A stretch of DNA of 64,000 bases from a virus: the IMG/VR virus record IMGVR_UViG_3300017987_004587, positions 1 through 64,000 of that record; one strand, given 5' to 3'. Below, piece after piece: positions 20,943 through 29,220 of this stretch; positions within the stretch are counted from its first letter, which is position 1; every line of letters begins with the position of its first letter. Below the pieces are notes generated by a model. It did not search any database and had not been told where the DNA came from. It was given only the letters and a program-made list of their open reading frames with translations. The translations under genes and the position numbers were made by a program.

Positions 20943-23420
20943 TCAAACCTTTCGGGGCGGTTTTAAACCCACAATATCTTCGCAACCTTGTCTTAAAACA
21001 CAAGTTGTTGTCCGGATTACATGAAATTTTTGAAGCCATTTATTTTTAAATCGTTTTAAAGATTGATAATAACTCGTTATCCAATTTTCTGGATGAGCTC
21101 CTGATTCACGGTGCTCAACCGGCAATTGAATAGCATAATTTTTAAACCCTCTAGATAAAGATTCAAGACAAATATCGGCACCATAGAGATGAGATTCTAT
21201 AATACGTTCATCGAATTTTAAGCCTAAATCCTTACGAACAACTAAAAAACACTCGTCAACTGTGTGTGCTTCTCCCTCATTTTTACTCCAACGCCCTTCT
21301 GGAACTTTTAAACCTCCCATTATCTTACCCTCTTGCGTCCACCCAGCGACTCCTATTACCCCCCAATTAGACGGGAGATCTTTTATTTTGGATTCAAGCT
21401 GTTTAAACCAACCTGGATAAAAATGTAAATCTTGATGACACAATATGACATATTTTGATTTAGCTTGTTGCAAGGAACGATTATAGGCCGAAGCAATTGA
21501 CAATTTTTCGACTAAATTAAAAACAGGTAAAAATTCTAATTTTTGAGATAGCTCTCGATTTGGACGAACAATATTATCCATCCACATTTTAGGACGAGTA
21601 ACACAAGTTACAATCGTAAATGTAGGCTTTGTAACTTTGGGTCCTAAATAAACTTTATGTCTAAAATCTGATAAATAAAAATGTTGATCTGGAGAATAAT
21701 TCCATTTTTTCTGCAAGTATTCAACATCCTTAGATCGTCCACCGCGTCTTATTTTCTTTGAAGTTGCGGCTTCTTCGTGTATCGCCACAGTACCAGAACT
21801 TACAACAGATTTCTTTTTAAGTCTATATGCAACACTGAGACAAAGATCTATGTCTTCATAACCATAATCATAACCTGCCGGAAAACCACCAATTTCTTTA
21901 AAATCCTCCGAGCGCATTAATAAACAGGCCCCGGTAATAGCTTGAAATTGACGATCTACTTCAGCAAAATTGCGCAATTTTGGAGACATAAAAAAATGCG
22001 AAAGATTAACTGGAATTCTATTGTGTTGAAAAAGAACCCCAAGATGCTGCGGAGTTCCATTCGGATAATATAAACGTCCTCCCACAATTCCCACCTCTGG
22101 ATCATTCCGCAGAATGTTAACCATTTCAGTAAGCCAATTCTTCTTTGGAATTACATCATTATTTAAGAATAAAACATAATCTCCAGAAGCATGCTCTCGA
22201 AAAATAGCGTTGTTTAATTCGCCAAAACTACCTAAATTATTTGCACGAGGCGTTATTGTAACTCGAGGGTCTTCAAGACGTTGTAAAACATCTACAGAAT
22301 TATCAGTTGAACCATTATCACAAACATGCCAACGCCATTCTGGATAAGTCGTATTCTTACTAATTGCTTCAAAACACCTTTGTAATAGATCTGCTCGATT
22401 AAAGTTAAGAGTTATAATATCAACTAAACCAACGATTTTCTTTGAAAATACTGGTTCTAATTTAGTAGGCTTATGAATAATCTTTTTATTAAAAACAATT
22501 GTAGGTTCTACCTCTGTAAAAATAGGCACTTGAGGTACAACTCTTTTTGCTGGAGCTGGTGGGGCAGCCCCTCTCAAACTAAAAGAAATCGAACCATCGA
22601 TAACTTCTTTATTTATCTTTAAGATTCCCCCATTATGCTCTCTAAGTATACGAACACCAATAGCTTTGCCTGATTCACCCTTATCTGAGGAAAGCGTAAG
22701 AATAAATTTTTTATTTTGGGCTTTAGTCGGAGATAATGGTAAAATTAATGGGAAGCCATTAGTCACTTGATTAGCAAATATCGTATTTTTGAAAAGAGAA
22801 TGTCCTTGATCATCTGATAAATCTATAGATAAGGATCCCTCAATAGAACCATAATTATCTAGATCTAAAGATAGACCATCAACAACCCCAAAATCCCCAA
22901 TAAATTCTTGCTTAATAGCTGAACCTTTTAAAATCGGATAAGTATAAGAGGATCTGCTAGGATGTCCTATTTTTGGTATTCGACATTTACTTCTAAAAAC
23001 AACAAATCCAGGTACAGGTTTATTATTTAAATAGCGTTGACCTTGAAAGAGTCTTGAACTCTTCCAAATAACGACATTGTTGCTCTGAAAGGAAGCAGGA
23101 GCTTCAATTTCAAAAATAAAATCTCTACCTCGCGATTTCTGTAAAGGTTGAAATTCAAAAGGATGGTAAAGATTATCTCGTATATTTGCTAAATGCTCAA
23201 CCAAACGAACAATTTCATAGGCACTTCCTTGCTGCCGCAGTGTAAAAACAAGCTGTCCGACATTAGTGCGATTATATGTTCCAAATTTAACTTCAATACA
23301 ATTTAAATTATCCATCCGACAATGAAAAGTTTGTCCAATTTTGACTCCGGCTATAAGTTCTTCACATAAACTTTCAGAGCCCGAAATTTGACAATCGAGC
23401 ATTGCTTTATAAGATGTCAT
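20943..23420 (-). CDS. Multidomain double glycosyltransferase with beta-sandwich modules
   Basis: An 825-residue protein. Residues about 20-145 and 165-285 look like two beta-sandwich modules (TFHCRMDNLNCIEVKFGTYN; EFIGDFGVVDGLSLDLDNYG), possibly carbohydrate-binding. A Pro-rich linker leads to GT2 domain one (about 331-560): VDIITLNFNRADLL, DNGSTDNSVDVL, VLFLNNDVIPK (DxD-like), ITGACLLMRSED, YGYEDIDLCL. A second GT-A-like domain (about 598-790) has TFTIVTCVTRP, AYNRSLQQAKSKYVILCHQD and YGADICLESL. Two transferase units in one chain suggest two consecutive sugar additions. It lies among virion-type genes and may glycosylate a virion protein. Confidence 0.8.
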   Translation of the reverse strand: MTSYKAMLDCQISGSESLCEELIAGVKIGQTFHCRMDNLNCIEVKFGTYNRTNVGQLVFTLRQQGSAYEIVRLVEHLANIRDNLYHPFEFQPLQKSRGRDFIFEIEAPASFQSNNVVIWKSSRLFQGQRYLNNKPVPGFVVFRSKCRIPKIGHPSRSSYTYPILKGSAIKQEFIGDFGVVDGLSLDLDNYGSIEGSLSIDLSDDQGHSLFKNTIFANQVTNGFPLILPLSPTKAQNKKFILTLSSDKGESGKAIGVRILREHNGGILKINKEVIDGSISFSLRGAAPPAPAKRVVPQVPIFTEVEPTIVFNKKIIHKPTKLEPVFSKKIVGLVDIITLNFNRADLLQRCFEAISKNTTYPEWRWHVCDNGSTDNSVDVLQRLEDPRVTITPRANNLGSFGELNNAIFREHASGDYVLFLNNDVIPKKNWLTEMVNILRNDPEVGIVGGRLYYPNGTPQHLGVLFQHNRIPVNLSHFFMSPKLRNFAEVDRQFQAITGACLLMRSEDFKEIGGFPAGYDYGYEDIDLCLSVAYRLKKKSVVSSGTVAIHEEAATSKKIRRGGRSKDVEYLQKKWNYSPDQHFYLSDFRHKVYLGPKVTKPTFTIVTCVTRPKMWMDNIVRPNRELSQKLEFLPVFNLVEKLSIASAYNRSLQQAKSKYVILCHQDLHFYPGWFKQLESKIKDLPSNWGVIGVAGWTQEGKIMGGLKVPEGRWSKNEGEAHTVDECFLVVRKDLGLKFDERIIESHLYGADICLESLSRGFKNYAIQLPVEHRESGAHPENWITSYYQSLKRFKNKWLQKFHVIRTTTCVLRQGCEDIVGLKPPRKV

Positions 23421-23510
23421 CTAGTCAATCCGTTTATACTGGCAAAAAATCACTGACCTATTTTGCTTTTTAACTAACTCAGGAAATTCCTTCTGGGCCA
23501 TCCTCCTCAT
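23421..23510 (-). CDS. Possible 29-aa leader-like ORF
   Basis: MRRMAQKEFPELVKKQNRSV with tail FCQYKRID, stopping with TAG directly before the ATG of the 825-residue glycosyltransferase gene (TAGATG). AAGGA is only 2-6 nt upstream of its ATG. It could be a coupled small protein or simply a leader; evidence is thin. Confidence 0.25.
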   Translation of the reverse strand: MRRMAQKEFPELVKKQNRSVIFCQYKRID

Positions 23511-23614
23511 TTCCTTCCTAAACAAAGAGATTTCTTCTTTCGTGAAGTTTTTTGATTAGCAAATAAATTTTAGTCTTCACAGATATTTACCAACTAATCC
23601 AATTGATTATACAA

Positions 23615-23628
23615 AATTAGTTAATTAT
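23615..23628 (-). promoter_or_regulatory. Putative late promoter motif (CATAATTAACTAAT)
   Basis: A near-match to the late motif on the minus strand, in the gap upstream of the 825-residue glycosyltransferase. It differs at the first base and in the y position. About 195 nt of leader would separate it from the start at 23420. Confidence 0.4.
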
Positions 23629-23637
23629 GTACTGATG

Positions 23638-24381
23638 TTATTTCTTTTTATTTGGTGGGATTTTTGAAACCTCAACTTTACCCTCTTTTAAATTTTTATC
23701 AACATAAGTATCAAAATCTTGGCCTAAAATATCTTCAGGTTTTGTTTCTTTCTTTGCGGAAGGATTTTTTTCTTTTGGAGAGAGAGAGGATATGTGTTTG
23801 TCAATATGCTTTTTTAAGGTTTTATCTATAACAGCAAGACGCATAAGAGTATTAACATTTTTAATTTTTAGCATTTCTTTTTTGCGTGTTGCCCAATGCT
23901 GATTAAGATCCCAACTTTTAATTAAATCAGCATCATCAACATTAGACATATTTTTCAGTTGTTCAAACTGAATTGAATGATCTTCATCTTCTCGATCTTC
24001 AAAGCCAATCTTTGGTTTTTTAGAATCTTTGGTTTTCTTTTGTTTAGACTCATCAACAGCTTTTGAATCTTCTTCATAAACTATTTGTTCAAATTCTTTT
24101 TTCTTCGTTTTTGCTTCAGATTTCTTAACTCCTTCAATTGGACGAGATTCCTCTACTCCTTCATAATCAATACGAGAATCTGCTGATTCAGAAAGATCCT
24201 CCATAGCAACAAGCCAACCTCTTTTAATCGCACCAACAAGAGGACTTGGTCGCACATTCTGTTCAACATTACCAAATTTGACCTTACCTGCATCTTTATC
24301 GAAGAATAAAATAGAATCTTTAACTAGATCGCAGGAAAGTTCGCCAAAATGAAAACTCTGCTTTACGATGTACTGTTTCAT
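23638..24381 (-). CDS. Lys/Glu-rich virion-type protein
   Basis: A 247-residue protein. Residues 1-65 form a small beta domain (MKQYIVKQSFHFGELSCDLV ... VGAIKRGWLVAMEDL), then a long charged, low-complexity linker (KKTKDSKKPKIGFEDREDED), a helical part and a C-terminal KPEDILGQDFDTYVDKN shared with the SWIM-like protein at 19801-20940. The first domain resembles small beta modules seen in phage head or tail completion proteins. Start 24381 has AAAGGA upstream. A late promoter motif lies at 24426-24439. Confidence 0.55.
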   Translation of the reverse strand: MKQYIVKQSFHFGELSCDLVKDSILFFDKDAGKVKFGNVEQNVRPSPLVGAIKRGWLVAMEDLSESADSRIDYEGVEESRPIEGVKKSEAKTKKKEFEQIVYEEDSKAVDESKQKKTKDSKKPKIGFEDREDEDHSIQFEQLKNMSNVDDADLIKSWDLNQHWATRKKEMLKIKNVNTLMRLAVIDKTLKKHIDKHISSLSPKEKNPSAKKETKPEDILGQDFDTYVDKNLKEGKVEVSKIPPNKKK

Positions 24382-24425
24382 GGAAGGTCCTTTCAATCTA
24401 AATTTAAATCTAATTAACAAAACGC

Positions 24426-24439
24426 ATTAGTGAACTATA
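24426..24439 (-). promoter_or_regulatory. Putative late promoter motif (TATAGTTCACTAAT)
   Basis: Minus-strand motif with one change, 44 nt before the start at 24381. It diverges from the plus-strand copy at 24465-24478. Confidence 0.5.
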
Positions 24440-24464
24440 GACAAAAAAACAAAAACTTGATGAA

Positions 24465-24478
24465 ATAGTTTACTAATA
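24465..24478 (+). promoter_or_regulatory. Putative late promoter motif (AATAGTTTACTAAT)
   Basis: Plus-strand copy (two changes), 49 nt before the start at 24528. It gives the isolated plus-strand gene its own promoter. Confidence 0.5.
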
Positions 24479-24527
24479 TCAAGATTTGAGTGTTAACCAG
24501 GAATTGAGTATCTTTCAGGAGACAGTC

Positions 24528-25040
24528 ATGCCGTTTTACTACAACACTGGGACGGACAATTTTTCAGGTTTAACTGTGGGGTCAGTCTTTGTTAAGGACC
24601 TTGGCGAGCGTACGCATAAGGTTCATGGCCCACAAAGAATGACGCCCAATCCAAACTTTGGGTCAAAAAGTGCTACTTTGATGGCAACCCTAACTGCCCC
24701 AGCAGGCTACACTTATTCAATTGGGGCCGACGGATTTATCCGCCTCACAAGGGATGCTGACGGCTTTCTAATGAGTTATTACTCAATTACACCGATGGAT
24801 GTAGCCAACGGGTATATTGCTTATAAAAAGCCGGTGCTGGGCTGGGATGCCACAGCAAACAGATGGGTAATGTTGTGGCAACCAACGAATATCGGACAAA
24901 ATAGATACTTTCCTCACCCGCAGACTGGAAATGTTCCAGTAGTTGTTTGGGTTGACCCTACTGGAGACCAGATCAGAAGTCATAATACAGGACAAATACA
25001 TGACTTCATCGCTCGCGGCATACTCGTACTAACCGTTTAA
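24528..25040 (+). CDS. Isolated virion-type beta-rich protein (moron-like unit)
   Basis: A 170-residue beta-rich protein, MPFYYNTGTDNFSGLTVGSV ..., with many aromatic and Pro/Gly turns (APAGYTYSIGADGFIRLTRD; DPTGDQIRSHNTGQIHDFIA). It looks like a capsid decoration, fibre or baseplate accessory protein. CAGGAGACAGTC precedes the ATG at 24528, so the longer frame from 24486 is rejected. It is flanked by its own late-like promoter and a strong terminator, points opposite to its neighbours, and is visibly richer in G+C than they are: the signature of an inserted autonomous unit. No family name can be given. Confidence 0.65.
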   Translation: MPFYYNTGTDNFSGLTVGSVFVKDLGERTHKVHGPQRMTPNPNFGSKSATLMATLTAPAGYTYSIGADGFIRLTRDADGFLMSYYSITPMDVANGYIAYKKPVLGWDATANRWVMLWQPTNIGQNRYFPHPQTGNVPVVVWVDPTGDQIRSHNTGQIHDFIARGILVLTV

Positions 25041-25046
25041 CAAAAA

Positions 25047-25077
25047 ATAAGCCCATGATTAAATCATGGGCTTATTT
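25047..25077. terminator. Strong bidirectional intrinsic terminator
   Basis: A 14-bp perfect stem (AATAAGCCCATGAT / ATCATGGGCTTATT) with a 3-nt loop and a run of T on the plus strand (ATTTTTT) and A before it. It ends the plus-strand gene at 24528-25040 and could also stop the minus-strand glycan operon. Confidence 0.85.
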
Positions 25078-25084
25078 TTTCTAA

Positions 25085-25309
25085 TTAGCTCCAAACATCA
25101 AGCCGCTTTTTAGCCAAAGTCAGAAGATGATCAGCCTTTTTCATTCTCTCAATAGAAATTTCTCTCTGTTCTTCGTTTAAATCCTGCGCTAAATGCGATT
25201 CAAGAGATAGAAAAGAAACCGCACTAGCAATGAACAAAATAAGATCCCCTAGCCCCATAAATTCAATTTCTTCCTCAGTTGTTTCAAAAACAATTGGGCG
25301 TTCTTCCAT
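25085..25309 (-). CDS. Small helical protein at the end of the glycan operon
   Basis: A 74-residue helical protein (MEERPIVFETTEEEIEFMGL ... REISIERMKKADHLLTLAKK). AAAGGAATTCAA precedes the ATG at 25309, which lies 12 nt beyond the preceding stop. It is the last gene before the terminator at 25047-25077. Unknown function. Confidence 0.5.
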   Translation of the reverse strand: MEERPIVFETTEEEIEFMGLGDLILFIASAVSFLSLESHLAQDLNEEQREISIERMKKADHLLTLAKKRLDVWS

Positions 25310-25320
25310 TTGAATTCCTT

Positions 25321-26085
25321 TCAAATTTGGGACGTAGACCAAGACCATGTTTTTACATAGTCTTTCAATTGCTCAGCAGACATTCGACGAATTTTATAAT
25401 ACTCCTGCTCGTTTAACTTTGAAAGATTATTCTCAACGCTATTATAATGGCGAGGATGAGACAAATGATATAAATGTCCAGAAGTCCTTATAATTTTAAA
25501 ACCTAATTTTTTAAAACGTATCAAACGTTCATTATCTTCATAACCCCAAGATCTAAAATTCTCATTCTCCATCCCGCCTTGGTAAAAAGCCTTTTTGCTC
25601 CAAAAAAAGGCTCCTCCAACAGCACGTGGATTAGTACAATGACATTGACCATCCCTAATTGAATTTAAACTAAGTTCCGCTCGAATCGTAGGATGAAACT
25701 TTTCAGGAACATCTAAGCATCTGCCAGCATAAGGTAAAACACCTGAAGACTGTCCTGACACAAGAGAACCTACTGCTTCTGTATACTGACGAAGAGGAAG
25801 TAAAATATCAGCATCATAATTAACGATAATGGGAGTCTGTGAAAGTTTTGCCAAATTATTTAAAATTCTAGTACGATGAAACCATTTATTTTCAGAAGGG
25901 AAGTGATAAACTTTACAATTCTTACCAAAATCTTCTAAGGTAAATATTGGAGATTCTTCTCCAATTAAAATATTAGTCTTAAAATATTTCTGAAGATAGT
26001 CTACAACAAGATCTAAACAAGATCTTCGCTTTGGCGAATCAACACGAATTGGAATAGTAAACGTTGTATTACTTAAATCAATCAT
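25321..26085 (-). CDS. GT2-family glycosyltransferase (galactosyltransferase-like)
   Basis: A 254-residue GT-A protein. FTIPIRVDSPKRRSCLDLVV opens the domain, IIVNYDADILLPL carries the DxD metal site, and VGGAFFWSKKAFYQGGMENE plus WGYEDNERLIRF matches the C-terminal GGxxxx...E-D-x-E/R acceptor region of chondroitin-polymerase or galactosyltransferase-like enzymes. It overlaps the epimerase gene by 4 nt. It likely adds one residue of the operon's glycan. Confidence 0.8.
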   Translation of the reverse strand: MIDLSNTTFTIPIRVDSPKRRSCLDLVVDYLQKYFKTNILIGEESPIFTLEDFGKNCKVYHFPSENKWFHRTRILNNLAKLSQTPIIVNYDADILLPLRQYTEAVGSLVSGQSSGVLPYAGRCLDVPEKFHPTIRAELSLNSIRDGQCHCTNPRAVGGAFFWSKKAFYQGGMENENFRSWGYEDNERLIRFKKLGFKIIRTSGHLYHLSHPRHYNSVENNLSKLNEQEYYKIRRMSAEQLKDYVKTWSWSTSQI

Positions 26086-27083
26086 TTCGTCTCTAAAAAT
26101 TTCTCAACAAAAGATAAAATAATCTTTGAAGGGGGCTCCTCAGATAGATAAAATGACTGGTCTCTAACTGGAGCCGAAGATAATAACCAAGAAGAATCTG
26201 TTATTGAAAATTGACATCTCTTAGCAAAATTAAATACAAAGGTATCTTGCCACTCCGCCAAAGAACGAAAAACTAAAGTAGACTTTCCAAAAAAAGGAGA
26301 GATCTTCTGCAGACTACCAGAATCCGTTAAAACAAAGGAACACCTAGAAAGATAATCAATCATCTGGGTATAAGAACAAGGCTCCAATTTCTGGATATTA
26401 CTCGGCAAACTCATTTTTCGAACTAAACTATCAATACGATGGTGCACGAAAAACTTTATTGGAATTAAAATACGGCTACAAAATTGAATAATTTTTTCTA
26501 GCTGTTTAATATTACAATTCTCTTGACGATGTATTGTCATTACGCCAAACTCTTCAAAACTAATTTTTGGATCAAGTTTATTCAAATATTCATACTCAAG
26601 GTCCCCACAAAAAATACCATTGGATACTTGTTTTAGTGCCCTCTCAGAGGAACAAAATTTTAAGGAAGAAACGCTATCAACAAAAAGACGATTAATTTCT
26701 TCAGGCACTAAGGAATCTCCACATCTTTCCCCTGCCTCTATATGAGCAACAGGTATACCTCTTTTATAAGAAGCGAGTGCGGCACAAAAAGTAGAATTTG
26801 TATCACCAAAAGTCATAACAATATTTGGATTCATTAAAGACAAAAAAGTATTGATCTTTAAAAGACATTCAGATATAAAATTCAATTCAGAATAATTTGT
26901 TAAATCTAACGTAAAATCGATCTCTAAACCTAAATCTTTAATAATCTGAGAAGAAACATTCGGAGAAAAATGTTGATAAGTGTCTACAATCTGATGATCG
27001 ACTCTTAATCTTTTACATAGATCATAAAACGGCTTAATTTTTATATATTGGGGTCGGGTTCCTATAATACTTAAAATTTTCAT
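26082..27083 (-). CDS. wbpI-like: UDP-N-acetylglucosamine 2-epimerase family (WecB/WbpI-like)
   Basis: A 333-residue GT-B-fold epimerase. Conserved features are present: GTRPQYIKIKP at the start, TFGDTNSTFCAALASYKRGI, HIEAGERCGDSLVPEEINRLFVD, MTIHRQENC and DSGSLQKISPFFGK. This family inverts C2 of UDP-GlcNAc (WecB) or of UDP-2,3-diacetamido-glucuronic acid (WbpI). Because WbpA, B, D and E homologues are in the same operon, the WbpI reaction, giving the 2,3-diacetamido mannuronic acid, is the better guess. It is shorter than the usual about 350-375 residues. Starts at the last base of the DegT-type gene, a 4-nt overlap. Confidence 0.8.
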   Translation of the reverse strand: MKILSIIGTRPQYIKIKPFYDLCKRLRVDHQIVDTYQHFSPNVSSQIIKDLGLEIDFTLDLTNYSELNFISECLLKINTFLSLMNPNIVMTFGDTNSTFCAALASYKRGIPVAHIEAGERCGDSLVPEEINRLFVDSVSSLKFCSSERALKQVSNGIFCGDLEYEYLNKLDPKISFEEFGVMTIHRQENCNIKQLEKIIQFCSRILIPIKFFVHHRIDSLVRKMSLPSNIQKLEPCSYTQMIDYLSRCSFVLTDSGSLQKISPFFGKSTLVFRSLAEWQDTFVFNFAKRCQFSITDSSWLLSSAPVRDQSFYLSEEPPSKIILSFVEKFLETK

Positions 27084-28195
27084 TTTTCTAAAGCTTTCTT
27101 TACAGAATCAACAACATAATTAACTTCAGTATCTGATAACTTTGGATATAAAGGAAGAGATATTGTAGATGCCCCAATTCGTTCAGTCTCCGGAAAAGCT
27201 TCTTCTTTTTGTTGGAATAAATCTCTAAATTTACGCAACAAATGTAAAGGCTCATAATTAATAGTAAAGCCTATACCAAAAGATCTAAGATTTTCCATTA
27301 TCTTCTCTCGCTTATTTGGGTCAACCCAAATTGTTGAAAGATGATAACCGCTCTGAGAATTTGGATAAATTTTTGGCATTATTGTTGAAAAATGTTTATG
27401 ATATTCAATATCAATTTCTTTTCGTCTTCTCCAATGTTTTTCAATTTTAGACATCTGAGGCAAAAGTAAAGCGGCTTGTATATTTGACATGTTATATTTC
27501 CACCCTAATTCAACTAAATCCCAATGACTAATTTTATGAGCATATCTTAAAGAAACTTCCTTATCAATCCCATGCGTGTGTAAAAGTCGGACTTTATCTA
27601 TTATATCTGAACGATTAGATATAAGAGATCCTCCCTCACCACAAGTTAAACTCTTCGTTGCATAAAAACTAAAACAAGATGCATCACTCAATTCACCTAC
27701 CCTGATCCCATCACGTGAGGCTTCTAAAGCATGAGCTGCATCTTCTATGACAATTAAATTATAATTATCAGCAATTTTTCGAATTGCTCTCATATCACAC
27801 ATCTGTCCATACAAATGAACAGGCAAAATAGCTTTTGTTTTAGGAGTAATCGCTGCTTCAATTAAATTTGCATCGAGATTTCCAGTATCTCTTTCAACAT
27901 CAACCCAAACAGGCTTTGCCCCAATATGTACTAAAATTAGAGAAGTAGCAACAAAGGTTAAAGGCGTTGTTATAACCTCATCTCCTTCTTTAATACCTGC
28001 AGCTAAAAGAGCCAAATGAAGAGCCCCAGTACAATGAGATAGACCAACGCAGTAGTCTACAGATAAATAATTGGCGAACTCTTGCTCAAATTGTGTAACC
28101 AAAGAACCTGTTGTTAAAAATTCCGAATCTAAAGCAGAACAAACAGATTCTTTTTCTTCTATATCTAAATTGTGTTTAAAAAATTCTACTTTCAA
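27080..28195 (-). CDS. DegT/DnrJ-family sugar aminotransferase (VioA/PseC-like)
   Basis: A 371-residue PLP enzyme. It has the DegT marks: GLSHCTGALHLALLAAGIKE (PLP phosphate loop), VIEDAAHALEA (Asp for the pyridine N), FSFYATKSLTCGEGG with the Schiff-base Lys, and a C-terminal PLYPKLSD. It would transfer an amino group from glutamate to a 4-keto sugar. The next gene upstream is an RmlB-like dehydratase, so dTDP-4-keto-6-deoxyglucose is the likely substrate, giving a dTDP-4-amino-4,6-dideoxyhexose. Distinct from the second DegT enzyme at 44102-45217. Confidence 0.85.
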   Translation of the reverse strand: MKVEFFKHNLDIEEKESVCSALDSEFLTTGSLVTQFEQEFANYLSVDYCVGLSHCTGALHLALLAAGIKEGDEVITTPLTFVATSLILVHIGAKPVWVDVERDTGNLDANLIEAAITPKTKAILPVHLYGQMCDMRAIRKIADNYNLIVIEDAAHALEASRDGIRVGELSDASCFSFYATKSLTCGEGGSLISNRSDIIDKVRLLHTHGIDKEVSLRYAHKISHWDLVELGWKYNMSNIQAALLLPQMSKIEKHWRRRKEIDIEYHKHFSTIMPKIYPNSQSGYHLSTIWVDPNKREKIMENLRSFGIGFTINYEPLHLLRKFRDLFQQKEEAFPETERIGASTISLPLYPKLSDTEVNYVVDSVKKALEK

Positions 28196-29220
28196 TGGAG
28201 AATTACCTTTCCATCTGGGAGTTTAATAGGAACCTCACGCATCCATCTTAGAGGTTCCCACCATTCACGGTTTGCCGCATACCATTTAATTGTTTTTTGC
28301 AAACCTTCTTTAAATGGAGTCTTTGCCTTCCAGGACCATTGCTTAAAAACTTTTTCAGTGGAAGCAATATGCCTAGTTACCTGTCCTGGACGATCATAAA
28401 TGTACTCGATTAAATCTGAAGATTTTTCTAAGGACGATAAAATAAAATTGGCAATAAAGTTCAAATCATAATCTTTACCTGAACCTGCATTAAAACATTG
28501 GCCAAATAAATTTTCACTTGATCTTAGGATAGTATCCAAAATTTCACAATGGTCATGAACAAAAATCCAATCTCGTGAAGCTGTCCCGTCTCCGTGGATT
28601 TTCAAAGGCTCGTTTAAAAGAGCGTTCGTTATGAAACGAGGTATTACTTTTTCCAAATGCTGGTTTGGGCCATAATTATTAAAAGGTCTAACAATAATGG
28701 CAGGTATATTATAAGTCTTCCAATAAGAATAAACTAATCTATCAGCTCCGGCTTTTGCACTAGCATATGGGCTCATAGGTAAAAGTGGATGTTCTTCAGT
28801 CATCGGATCTTCTACCGCTGTACCGTAAACTTCTGACGTTGAAATATGTATAAACTTTTTTACTTTTGGATTTTTTAAAATAGCGCTACAAAGCGTTTGT
28901 GTTCCTAGAACATCTGTCTCAAAAAAGATACGATTATCAAAGATAGAGCGAGCAACATGACTTTCAGCAGCAAAATGAACGATGTAGTCAGAACGATCTA
29001 CTAATGGGTTAACAATCTCAGGATTACAAATATTTCCATACCAAAACTCAAAACGATCAGAATCTAAAAGAGATTTACTAAAATTCTGGAGATTACCTGC
29101 ATAAGTCAAAAGATCTAGAACTATCAAACGGCATTGAGGATATTTATTAAAAAGAAACTTTACAAAATTGCTTCCAATAAATCCTGCCCCACCTGTAATT
29201 AAAATAGTAATCTGATCCAT
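28192..29220 (-). CDS. rmlB: dTDP-glucose 4,6-dehydratase (RmlB-like)
   Basis: A 342-residue extended SDR. GGAGFIGSNFVKFLF is the NAD loop; LDLLTYAGNLQNF is the RmlB signature (LTYAGN); STSEVYGT supplies the active-site Thr; SPYASAKAGADRL holds the YxxxK; RPFNNYGPNQHLEKVIPRFI is the conserved substrate segment; SRDWIFVHDHCEIL closes it. It converts dTDP-glucose to dTDP-4-keto-6-deoxyglucose. No RmlA is seen here, so dTDP-glucose would come from the host. GGAGGGACTG precedes ATG 29220, which shares one base with the upstream stop. Confidence 0.9.
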   Translation of the reverse strand: MDQITILITGGAGFIGSNFVKFLFNKYPQCRLIVLDLLTYAGNLQNFSKSLLDSDRFEFWYGNICNPEIVNPLVDRSDYIVHFAAESHVARSIFDNRIFFETDVLGTQTLCSAILKNPKVKKFIHISTSEVYGTAVEDPMTEEHPLLPMSPYASAKAGADRLVYSYWKTYNIPAIIVRPFNNYGPNQHLEKVIPRFITNALLNEPLKIHGDGTASRDWIFVHDHCEILDTILRSSENLFGQCFNAGSGKDYDLNFIANFILSSLEKSSDLIEYIYDRPGQVTRHIASTEKVFKQWSWKAKTPFKEGLQKTIKWYAANREWWEPLRWMREVPIKLPDGKVILH

